This document shows positions 42,575-53,300 of a stretch of DNA of 64,000 bases, one piece after another. Origin of the DNA: Alitta virens. Lineage: Eukaryota > Annelida > Polychaeta > Phyllodocida > Nereididae. Numbering within the stretch: position 1 is the stretch's first letter; every line of letters begins with the position of its first letter. Location: positions 13,774,215 through 13,838,214 of the forward strand of contig OW028574.1 of assembly GCA_932294295.1 (NCBI GenBank), in the 5' to 3' direction. The notes under the pieces were generated by a model that worked only from the letters and a program-made list of their open reading frames with translations, made no database searches and was not told the origin of the DNA. The position numbers and the translations under genes are program-made.

Positions 42575-42742
42575 GAGTGCGTTGACAGTTTACCGTGATC
42601 CACAGTATTCCGTGATCTCCTGCTGTGTCTGGATGTTAATGTCGCTCATTTGATCTGTCGTAACAATCCATACAGATAATCCGATAGTAGGGAGACTGAA
42701 TTCACGGTAATCTGTGGATCACAGCATAATGACAATGCGCTC
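42575..42742. repeat. Imperfect inverted repeat, probable small MITE
   Basis: The left arm (about 42575-42620) contains GTGATCCACAG and the right arm (about 42697-42742) contains CTGTGGATCAC. The outer ends GAGTGCGTTGACA and TGACAATGCGCTC also pair. The loop is about 75 bp. No clear target duplication was found. It lies 160 bp upstream of the RNPC3 frame, in its promoter or first intron. Confidence 0.5.
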
Positions 42743-43619
42743 TAGTTTCAGCCTGGAACTGTAAACTTGATGTTTACATTTCATATATATATAGTAATTA
42801 ATAAAAAAAACATAATAAAATAAACACTGACCTGATTTTTTTTTTTCCTTACAATTAAATAGTTGGATATTGTTTATGGTTTTAGGCCAACAAGTTATAA
42901 TAGACAGAATTAACCATTAAATATGTGATAATGAGAAACAATTCTAAGTTCCTAGCCTGACCACCGTGACCAGTACAATATGAAGACTGATTTAGACTAC
43001 TAGGTTCATGTGCAGGAGAGATGGCAAGGCACCCATGAAGTGTTCGTTGTCAACTTTCTGAAGGAATTTTTCAGGTTTCAAGGCAAAATCCTACACTTAA
43101 CCCTTATGTCGACCTGGACTCAAGCTGTACCGCTAGCCTTCAGAGATGGCAGATTTTATCCTCATGAACCATTCCTCAAACTGTGTAAAATAAACCCTAG
43201 AAATTTTTTTTAGGGTACAGCTGTATGATCAGTTGACAATGATTAATTTAGATGTTCAAAATACAGCCCAAGGCACAAATTTATCTTTGTTTTAAAATAT
43301 TTCATGTACAGCACTTATTTGACGATAAGATAATTTATTAAGCAAATCACTTTCCTATTGTAAATTTTATTATTGGTAATATCTCAGGAATGAAAAGCTG
43401 GGAAATTATATCAATTTGTGAAGAATAAGAGCATCAAATCTATGCAATAGGTAAAAGTTTTCTGGTAGAATAATAAAACTGACCTTGGTGAACATGCTTC
43501 ACGAACAATTATACATAAAAATACAAGATGATCAGTAATCTAACTCACAATTAACATAATTAAATGACTAGCCAAATATAAACAAAATGTTAATTTTCGT
43601 TAAAGCATAACTTAATTCT
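42743..43619. other. Intergenic DNA between RNPC3 and PSME3
   Basis: AT-rich sequence with no coding signal. The part near 43619 should be PSME3 3'UTR on the minus strand. No genomic poly(A) tract follows the PSME3 stop. Confidence 0.5.
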
Positions 43620-44387
43620 TTAATACATGCTGGAAGTATTACATGATCTTGGCTTTTTAATTTTGTCGAAGTTCTTGATAATTAAATCATGGAGGTTAGC
43701 ATAATGATTTCGCAGCTCGCTACACAACAAACGTAAAGAGATAAACTTTTTCTCATCAAGTTCCTTGACAGTCCTTCTGATATCTTCCACATGAGGATAT
43801 TTTGCGATCTGACCAATAATCTTTCCTCTGGTCATGAAGTAACCTGAAATGGTATCTAAGTATGAGGTGGCTTCTATTTCTATTTGACTGGCTTCACCCA
43901 TTGTTTCCTCTTGAATTTCTACTCCAAAGTTATTTCCGTCTTCAATTTTTGGCATCAGGTAAGTTATCCACATTTTTATGTGATTTGCATGGCCAATTAA
44001 GTCGATAATATGTGGTTTTATCAAGTCAAACAATTCCGATATTTTCCTATTTGAATTGGCAACGCCATTTGGTAGCAGAACAATTTTTGGACCCATGAAA
44101 ATGTTGTTTGCAACACTGTCCATTTTTGCTTTCTTGGAAACGGGTTCCTGCTCATCACACGTTTTATACTCCCTAGGGTCAGGGATCGGTATATTTACAT
44201 CTTCACTGATTTCATGCAGTCGGTGAGGAGCAAATCTTTCATCCTCTAAAAGTTCATTTAGCTCGGTGACTTTTTGGGGGAAAACAGTTTGGACCAAGTT
44301 TTCAGCCTCTTTCTTAACTTTATCCTTGTACTCTTCCACTGCCTTGGCATAATTATTAGGTTCTTTCTGGTTGCTTTTCTTGGACAT
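43620..44387 (-). CDS. PSME3: PSME3, proteasome activator PA28-gamma (REG-gamma)
   Basis: A single uninterrupted frame of 255 residues; human PSME3 has 254. PA28-gamma forms a nuclear heptameric ring that caps the 20S proteasome and promotes ubiquitin-independent degradation. Conserved blocks include IPIPDPREY, a basic KKAKMD motif in the position of the nuclear localisation signal, VLLPNGV, the activation loop PKIEDGNNFGVEIQEET, YPHVEDIRRTV and EKKFISLRLLCSELRN. The C-terminus ends in Tyr as in the human protein, where the tail docks in 20S pockets. Vertebrate PSME3 has many introns; here there are none. The frame is intact, which argues for a working gene or a preserved retrocopy. It lies head to head with PRDX5, 342 bp between start codons. 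Confidence 0.95.
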   Translation of the reverse strand: MSKKSNQKEPNNYAKAVEEYKDKVKKEAENLVQTVFPQKVTELNELLEDERFAPHRLHEISEDVNIPIPDPREYKTCDEQEPVSKKAKMDSVANNIFMGPKIVLLPNGVANSNRKISELFDLIKPHIIDLIGHANHIKMWITYLMPKIEDGNNFGVEIQEETMGEASQIEIEATSYLDTISGYFMTRGKIIGQIAKYPHVEDIRRTVKELDEKKFISLRLLCSELRNHYANLHDLIIKNFDKIKKPRSCNTSSMY

Positions 44388-44729
44388 TGCGTTGCTGGGG
44401 GCTTTTCTTTTATACTACACGATACAATACAAGTACTCGACAGCTGTAACTAAGGTAATGACTTGTTCCCCAGAATACCAAATTATCGCCCATCAACATG
44501 TGCAACTGTTCTAATTTAAACTGAATGGGCAGGGCAGAGAACTATTAAAACTTTCAGCTATTGTGTAATGTGTATTCTTTGCTAAACCAAAACAATAAAT
44601 TGCTCCTATTGGGACAAGATTACTCTTTAACTTACCAACATTGAAGCCCTCAATTTACAACAAAACGACCATGGCGCCCTCTGGCGATTTACTGAAAGTT
44701 CGGCTGCAACTCTGTCATTGTCCGCCACC
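44388..44729. promoter_or_regulatory. Bidirectional promoter between PSME3 and PRDX5
   Basis: A 342-bp interval between divergent start codons. The PRDX5 side ends in CCGCCACCATGGCC, an excellent Kozak context. No TATA box is clear. A shared promoter is inferred from spacing alone. Confidence 0.5.
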
Positions 44730-47700
44730 ATGGCCAACATGAGAAATGCAACTATTTCTCTTTGTCACAATTTTCGTAGATACATCTGCACTTCCAGAAT
44801 CTCAGCTTCCCCCATAAAAGTAAGTTAACGATTCGAGAGCTTGGTACCACCATGGCAATTAACTTATTCCTCACTGTGACACACTGTCAGCTGTATACTG
44901 TCACATGTCACTAGTGTCACTGTCAGTGTCAAAGGATATGGACAGGTAATGCAAATTTCACAAATTTCAGTCCATTTAATGATTATTGGTTTTACAATAA
45001 TAGTCAACCCCTCCCCCTTTGTTTTACTTCTGTTTTTTTTTTTAACTAATGACAATTACAGTGTAGACCTACCAATTTTTACCCCCCCCCCCCCCCCCAA
45101 TCATCCCAGTTAAAATAAGGGTATTGCTATAGCTGCTAGTGCAGTGGCTACAGGCAATTCTGGCTAATAACACTGCAGACCCCTGTTTTGGCTATTGGCA
45201 CTGGGGATGCAGTGTTTATAGAATTTAGGCTATATTAATTGGCATTGCGGATGGTAAGGCACCCTTTGGTGAACAGGGGATGCCAGGAATACTCTCGGGA
45301 GGCTGAAGGATGCTTCTTCCGACCTGTGACACATTGGAGAAGGTGGAGGAGAGGAGCAACACTCCTGCTGGAGAGACAGTTCCAGCAAGACCTCCCCTGA
45401 TTTTCCAGGTGAAGGGGCCAACCAAACTTTTCTATGACTGGGGCAACAAAACTTCTCCATGAAGGGGGCAACACTCATTAGGTGATGGGGACACGGATTC
45501 TGGGGGGGGGGGGGGGAGGCATTGGTAGATGCCAGTGCCCCACGTTAGATTATGTCTCCCTTACCAAAGTTCCCAGTAAAGGGGCCAGAAGTTGTTCAGG
45601 TGTATTTACTTGGAAGGCAAACCCCTTCACCTGGAAGTCTAGGGCACCCTGACCTCTGTGCTAAGACAGGTTGGCCCTGCTAAGCAAATCTGCCCTCTTC
45701 ACCGAGTAGTTGCTGAGGTGTAGGTGGATGCTCCTCTTGAATCCCACCAGAGTTCAGGAGCAGCGGTGGCGCCCCTGCTGAAGTACTGGGTGCAACCCTC
45801 GACAAAAAGAATTGACCCTAATTCAGAGACAGGGTGGTAGACACATTCCATCAACCTTTCAGGGAACTCAAATGACCAATTCAGATAGTGCATTACCATC
45901 CGCAGTGCCAATAGCCTAAATTCTATTGCCCCTACATCTGCAGTGTCAATAGCCAAAACCATCTATGGACACTTTATCTGCAGCGACAATAGCCATTTTC
46001 TATAGCCACTGCATACACTGCAATGCATTTCCCTTAAAATAATTAAATACTCAACTTAATTTATACTCAATGTCAAACCTTCAACCAATTCAACCACTTT
46101 CATTAATTTGTGCAAAATGTGTAGCCTTTTACAAGTATGAATTGTATTCGTGTATGCGTGTCCTATGCAATTTGTGGTTCTATTCTGTATTACATACAAT
46201 TTAGTTGTAGGGCCACAATTTAAAGAAGCAGCTTAATTGGATTCATTTGATTAACAAGTGGATGTTTGCTAAATTGTCACAAAATTTTTGGTGTTCTTTG
46301 ACCTATGTGGTTCCATTCATTTTTTGGCAACAATTTAGTGTATGAGCATTGAGAAGTCATGCATGAGTGTGTTGTGCAAGTGCCGTGACGTTGAGGCATA
46401 ATATAAATCCCACCAACAGAAGCAAGAACACAGCTGTTGCAATCAGCTTGTTGCGTTTGGGTATTTCACAATATGAACTGCTCATCCCAGGCAGTGTCAC
46501 ACTGTTTTTTACCTCACTCAGTAGTATTCATAGAAAATCATACATTGCTTTAAAACCAATATTTCAGGTTGGCGATGCTCTTCCAAGTGCTACAGTGTTT
46601 GGCAAAGATCCAAGTGACTCCTATAACATACAAGACTTATTCAAAGGAAGGAAAGGCGTTCTGTTTTCAGTACCAGGTGCATTCACACCAGGCTGCTCCA
46701 AAGTATGTATGGTTAGATTTCGATCAAAAATTCCTATAGATTTTGTAATTATGATGTCGATGAATTCTAATATTGTTTCGGTGTTCCCAGGCACATTTAC
46801 CAGAGTATCTTCAAAATGAATCCAAGTTCAAGGTAATTAATGATTGTTAAAATGCCAACTGATTGATGTTCAGTTGTTATCTATGAAGTGTAAATTGTGA
46901 CAGAGACTCACATTCAAAATATATCAAGATCGTTATATATATTTATGTGGCTAATTTTCATCTGGACATTTCAGGAGGAGGGCTATGATGTCATTGCCTG
47001 TGTATCAGTAAACGACCCATTTGTGATGCAAGCATGGAGTGAAGAATTACAAGCTGAGGGAAAGGTTTGTAATCTTATAGCTATGCTGCCACAACTAATG
47101 GAACATCAAGCTCTGTTTATAAGTTTAATTTTAAGATTAAACGAGGACTTAATTAGTCTGAAGTTTGATCTGAATTTTCATGAGCTATTTCTGGTACGAG
47201 GGATAACATGAGATGACGTCACGTGTTCCCAGTATTTAGTACATTATCTACACAACCTGTGTGGAATCTCAGGTTGTAAAACAGTCGTTATTCCGTAAAA
47301 TTTGATGATTTTAGAAGCGTCGAATTGAAATGCTATCAGCTGGAAAACTAGCACGAACGTACTGAATGCTGAGAGCGTGTGACACATGTCTCATTGATTC
47401 CCAAGATGTACCAGAAATAGCTGCGAAGGGAAATCACTAGTATAACAATTTTTTATTTTTTTTTTGCAGATCCTCATGATAGCAGATATGAAAAGAGAAT
47501 TCACAAAAGCAATTGATATGGAACTGGACTGCAGAAAGTTATTAGGAGACATTAGGTCTAAAAGGTAGTGAAGGCTATTGACATAAAATTAATTTGCTAT
47601 CGCATGTAAATAAAAGCTATAATGATGTGCTATTGTCCTGCACTTGTGCTTTTGTATGTAAATTTGCTGTTTTGAAGGATTTGTGGGGTTTCTTTAAAAT

Positions 47701-47857
47701 GTATTATACTATTTATAGCTTATAACTTACATTTATTTTTTCCAGATACGTGATGTTAATAGAAAATAATGTTGTAAAACAGATCAACTGGGAGCCAGAC
47801 GACACTGGACTCGCGTGTTTACTTTGTATAAGGACAATGAAACAGGAAAAGATATGA
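44730..47857 (+). CDS. PRDX5: Peroxiredoxin-5, mitochondrial form
   Basis: Six exons: 44730-44819, 46568-46702, 46791-46832, 46975-47064, 47470-47564, 47746-47857; 187 residues. PRDX5 is an atypical two-Cys peroxidase that reduces peroxides and peroxynitrite using thioredoxin. Exon 1 encodes 30 residues rich in Arg, Ser and Ile with no acid, a mitochondrial presequence ending SPIK, which joins to VGDALP exactly as human APIKVGDAIP. The peroxidatic Cys is residue 73 in [10 protein letters not shown]. Cys175 in GLACLLC aligns with the human resolving Cys151, and there is another Cys at 178. The human peroxisomal signal SQL is absent; the protein ends QEKI. The first exon is too short for standard ORF calling but its frame, donor and Kozak context all agree. 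Intron 1 holds foldback-like element 3. Confidence 0.94.
45082..45098. repeat. Poly(C) tract
   Basis: A run of 17 C beside foldback-like element 3. Similar runs occur at 13871-13890, 62822-62838 and, as poly(G), at 45503-45516 and 63397-63413. Confidence 0.9.
45119..46033. mobile_element. Foldback-like element 3, in PRDX5 intron 1
   Basis: The left arm (45119-45255) repeats GGCTATTGGCACTGCnGATG-like units. The right arm (45894-46033) carries the inverted copies, for example GCAGTGTCAATAGCC and GCAGCGACAATAGCC. Both ends begin with GGG as inverted repeats. A perfect 9-bp duplication TTAAAATAA flanks it (45110-45118 and 46034-46042). The 640-bp centre is GC-richer and contains a G-run, with no transposase. 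Total 915 bp. Confidence 0.76.
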
Positions 47858-50358
47858 CTCGGATTTACTTTATGTATATTTGTAAATAATTAGTGCCATG
47901 AACATAACTGACCATGAATTTTGATGCAATGTGGATCATGCTGCTCCTTTTTATGTCGTTTATCTGTGCATCAGTGTCACGGAAAACATTTTCATTTACT
48001 CAATAAGATGTGGTCTATAAACCTGGTTGTTTAGGCCCTATTTTATGGCATTTGTACACATCTTCCAAACATTTACCAATGTTTTTGATGTATTTCAAGT
48101 TTTCCTAGCAGCTCTGATGCTGTTTTGGGTTGTTACAAAGGCATATTGCATTATGCTGCAAGATCCCATGTGCTTTTTTTTTGTTTTGTTTAAAGAGTTT
48201 ATTTTATAGACATGAACTTCAGTGAAGTAAAGGATGTGATGGAGCAAAAATTATTTCGTCTTACTCAAGAGAAACCTCTCGCTGTGTAAATTACTTTTAG
48301 GTGAACATACTCCTGTATATCATAAATTGTAAGAAACTGTATTGGTACATTTTTATCCTCAGGAAGTATTGATGTTAAGAGGTGAAAGTCTGACATTAAT
48401 TTTTACTGAGTTTATATTATAGTGGCTTTAAAATGTTTAATAATACATTTTTCAGTGAAATTAAGTCTGTTTGCTGACTAGCATTATAATATAAACCAAA
48501 AATAAATATCCACTTGTTTTTTTGGTCATAGTTTTAAATGTCATGTAATGGAGAAACCCGATATAAATATTACCAAAAAGTCAAAGCCCAACTTTCTAAC
48601 CCATAAAAACTCCTCTGTAATATTTAATTGAAGTTTCCCATTTCTTCAATTATAATGCGGTACTTTTTGTCAACAGAGGGAGCTATCGGTAAATGCACCC
48701 AAACAATAGTTGATGACGTAGGTCTACGAGTGCATTTGATGTCACATTTAGATGACGTCATTATATAATTGTCAGACGTTACTGATAGCTCCCCCTATTG
48801 GCACAATAGTTCCCCATTTTTGGCCACATTTTCATCATTATAGCCATTTGTTATGGTCACAAAGAAGCAGCAGAAATTACCATGGGGATATAGCAACCTT
48901 TAAGTTATTTCTTTCTCAGAAATGTTTTTATCAGAAAGTGGATTTTAATTGTTGCGAACATTCTCCATGCCATTTATGGAAAAATATGCCCAAAATCCAA
49001 GTGGACATTTATTATGGATCCTAGTACTGTATAGCATTAATTAGCATCTATGCATTAATGCTGATAAAATTATCCTGCAAGCATTTGTATATATTAGAGA
49101 AATCAGACTTGTTGATAATGTAACCATATTGTTAAATTAATCTTGCATTTATACTGCAAAGGATCCCGATTTTCCTGAAAATCTTGTAATACAGACTATT
49201 AATTTATATCAGGGTTGTTCCATTTAAAAAGGGTAGTGGACCAGAAAATCTTCAAAACCTCCTTGACTTTTCCATGACCTTTTTATAATTTCATGACAAC
49301 CACTTTTTCCAACATTTCCATCACTGTGGGAACCCTGGGTCAACCACCCCCCTCCCCCTTTTTTCTCTTTTGGAGAATTACCCCTGCTCTGCTTTTTCAA
49401 AAAAAGGTTCGTCCACCCCTCTTTTTAAAAAATTGGAATAGCCCTCAACAGACCACCAATTTCATCAATATGTATACAAAACACTTTTCAAGATCAATAA
49501 CAGAAAAAAAAACTTCTCTGGAGCTAAAATTTGTCCTGCAGTTTATTTTATGCTACATGAAAATAACACATGACAAGTAGATATGTATAAAAATAACATT
49601 GTCAATAAAATTGCTCAAGAAATATCATGCTTTCATTTGTTTCAAATTAAAAGTTGTTATGCAATGACATGAAATGTATGGTCAGATTGAATTGTACAAA
49701 TTAGACGACATAAAACCAACAAAATTAGAGTCGAAGTGTCATACAATGACATAAAAACACATGAATAACACAATGAAAATCACAGATTTTCAACTGTAAA
49801 ATATAATAAGTCGAGCTGAAGGCCCTAAAATGCCGTTGAATGTGTATATCTTGTAAAATGTAACAGGTTCGAAGGAAAATGATTTGCGGTTTAAGCATCA
49901 ATCTATGTCCTCTCAAGCACAAAAGCAATAAGAGGCTGTAATTGAACATAATCTGCAACATACTAAGCGGCAGCGCGAAAAACGGCTGCTAACTTGTTTT
50001 CATCTGGAATACGATTGGCGTGAAAGGCGACATCACTCCTGATATCGAAGTGATAACAAAAGCTCTCCCCCCTCCAGGGGCAGAGCTAATGACTGAAGAA
50101 TCTGCTACTATGGCAGAGCAGTAAGAAAAAGGAATAAGATATTCGTATGATTTACACATTATCATCAGACATGTGGGAGCATTCATTCGTTAATTAAATA
50201 CAGACTAATATACCTTCATCGTCTAGTGGCCAGTGAACAAAATTAAAGAACTTTAAGAGGCACGATTCTGATCAGGGATCAAGCTTACTGCAGTAGATGT
50301 CGAGACTTAGGCGAGAGATCATGCAGATCTGAGATCGTAGCATCCTCATACAAACGCC
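47858..50358. other. 3'UTRs and DNA between PRDX5 and MOV10
   Basis: Convergent interval of 2.5 kb. The left part is probably PRDX5 3'UTR and the right part MOV10 3'UTR. Only short random frames occur. A repeat related to one inside MOV10 lies at 49205-49450. Confidence 0.5.
49205..49450. repeat. Interspersed repeat with TTTTCCATGACC motif
   Basis: The block begins near TTCCATTTAAAAAGGG and includes GACTTTTCCATGACC and TTTCATGACA, then a pyrimidine-rich part. The same CCATGAC phrases recur at 51947-51995 and 53211-53250 in a MOV10 intron, so this is a dispersed family. The class is unknown to me. Confidence 0.5.
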
Positions 50359-53300
50359 CTATGGATCGTTTCTCCACGGAAGATCCTCCCCTTGTGGTAC
50401 CTTGCCTGAAATAATTGAAGTGTCCTTATAAAAAAAATATAACTGACCAGACTTTTTTAAGGATGCATTATCACGAAACACTTCTACCGTTAATTGCCTT
50501 GACATAAGTATATCTTGCCTAACCTTAGTAAAAAGTACCCGAGTCAATTTTTTCAAAGCTTAAACCAAAGTTAGCAGAACAATTGAATTGCTCATTTCAT
50601 GATTTGTTCCATATATTTACATATCTTTGCATGTCAAAACTTTGCCTAACCATTTGAATTCGACTTAGGCAAGATTCACTGTAACTTCATAATACTTTTA
50701 AACAATAAAATGGAAAGTATGTTAATCTGATCTACAGGGGAAAAAATGTTAGGTGTTGCAGAATGGTTCAAAATGTTCAGATATGAAAAGATCACACGTA
50801 CCACCAACATCATCCAGTTTGATGTCTACCAATCTCTGCATGATGTCTTCCAACTCTTCTTCGATGTCACCATAGTAACAACCAGTGTAGGCTGAATTGG
50901 CTTTACAGAAGTCAAGAAGGCTGCAAAAACAATTAATGCCTCAAGGAGTCCTTGCAGATGTTGCAGATATAAATCAAGCACACACTACATGCAAGTGGCC
51001 ATAAAGAACTATTTATGTTTTGCACAATATAATTAATTAAAGCAGATTTACCTTTTCCAGTGTTTGTCTCTGGCAAGAGTTTCGGGATTTCCAATGACGA
51101 TCAAAAGTGCTTTGGCTCTTGTGACTGCGACATTGAATCTCTAAGAAGGAGGAAAAAAATCTTAAGTACATAATCAGAAGGTAAATTTTGTCCTTCCACA
51201 GAATATCATGTCAGTATACAAATGCTCAAAATCACAATATATCAAAGAGAGACATCTTGACAATGCTATTACACTTGGGGCTTAACAATACTTTCACCAG
51301 TGATTACACTTGGCTATAAAGCGGCTGAATGTGATTTTAATAGAACTTAGAAATGTTTAATTCAAATATAACATATAAAAATAATGTACATTTGGGAGTG
51401 GCCCTCTCAGGTAAAAATTCTACCGCTATCAAGGGCCACTCCCCAATTACTGAATAACAAATTAAATTTAAAAAAGATTCCAATTTAACCAAATTATATT
51501 GACATTAACTAAAAAATATTGCAGATACTTTTATCATATGAATATATGAACATCATAAACACCTTAGGGTTGGCAAGGAAACCCAGTTTGTACTCAGCAT
51601 CAACAGCGAGGTACTCTGGATTGCTGCGAACAGTGGATATTATTATCACAGTATTCTCACGGCCTTGAAATTCTTCTACTGATCCAACCTTAATATCCTT
51701 CCAGTTTCTTTTCCTCAATGCTTGCTGTAATTTCTGAACCTACCAGTTGAAAAGACACAAACTATACAAACTATATAATGAAAAGAAATATGTGACATCG
51801 CAAATGCAATCAAGCAAATCCTCTACAACATTAAAAGAGCGCATAAAGTAGTGAACCGCAATATCTCCAATTGTATTGATTTGACGGTTCTTAACGATCT
51901 TAACTCACAGTACCATCATCAGTGACTAACTCAAGTTAAGAAAAATTACCTTTCCATGACCAAAATAAAATTTCAATGACTAGGCCTTGACATTTTAAGA
52001 GGTAAATATTTGAAACTAGAGCACATAAGATGTGCAACAAAGGCGGCTGGCGACTGTTGTATACATGTTGACTGGCGGATTATTAGTAATTAGAGGTGTA
52101 TTTGCCTTGAAAATATTGCGAGGAACAAGCATTACGATGTTCGTTGACATTTGACAGTTTGACATTCAGTCTGGGCCGAGCGGTAGGTCTATAGGGGTAG
52201 ATCTATAGGGGTGATGAATGTACCAAGCTCGGTTTATTAACCAATATTTACATCTAGGTGGACCGATTTGCTGCCAAAAGTCGAGATGAATTTTATTATG
52301 ACAAGGTCAGACTTTGAAAAAACAGTTTTCCACTTAATTCAGGTAATTAGAACTTGTGCTAGGTAGATGCACTTTGTGGTTGAGTTGTTTGAAATGCATG
52401 TCGATTGATACTTTGTGGCCTGCAATATTGCTCAATGTACCGACGTCGGTTAATCAAATGATCTCAGCAGATCTACCGCTCGACCCAGACTGCATTATCA
52501 AAGTGACGCTCGGTACCCACGAAGACCTTTGTCAAAAGTTGATAAATCTTCACGTCACAGAATTAATTTCTGAACAACAATGGTATCCAGACACTGTCGA
52601 AATTTCAAAATTCTGCTGAAAACATGCCTTCAACTTGCCTGACAACACGAACGTGAGCGATGATCCACATAGCCATCTAGACACGTCACTGCGCATGCGC
52701 GAATACATTGAAATACGGAAAGAGGCCCCCGTCGGGTTTTCAAATTTGAACGACCAATCAACGCTTAGACACTGCAAGAATTCCCCGGCAATTTGCACCA
52801 ACTTCTACTGGACGAAATGCTACCAAAAAGTATACAGCTCTGAAGCAAAAGGTTGCATGGCAGCTGACAAAACGGCAAGTGTGTAAATTAATTTCTCTGC
52901 CCTGAATCGCGGCACACATCCACGGTATTTTCCTGCTCATTGACTTAACATACGTTTTCAAATTTGCCGCCGACCTAGTCGTAAAAGCAGATAAAACACC
53001 TCGTCATGCTGGCTTCCGCGGAGCATTGCAAACAAAGGAGGCAGCTAATGCTGCCACCTTTGAAATAAAATAATGGCAAGATCCACATATTGCAACATTG
53101 TGATAATTTTTGAAAATTTATGTTACCATTGCCTTCGACTTTGAAAAGTTGCAAGTGCGTTGCCATGGATACGCTTCAACTGTTATCAAAAATGTCCCAT
53201 AATATTAAAATTCCATGACTTTTCCATGACCTAAAAGACATCTGACTTTCCGAGACCGATGACCCCCGGGCTCCAATAATGTACTTTACCACATTAATCT

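Noticed and set aside
46367..46567. Upstream extension of the PRDX5 second exon as the N-terminus
   Set aside because: A clear acceptor at 46567 and the exon at 44730-44819 together recreate the conserved PIK-VGDA junction and a targeting leader, so the extension is intron.
52356..52619. 87-residue frame in a MOV10 intron
   Set aside because: No recognisable family and located within a repeat-rich insert; not supported as a gene.
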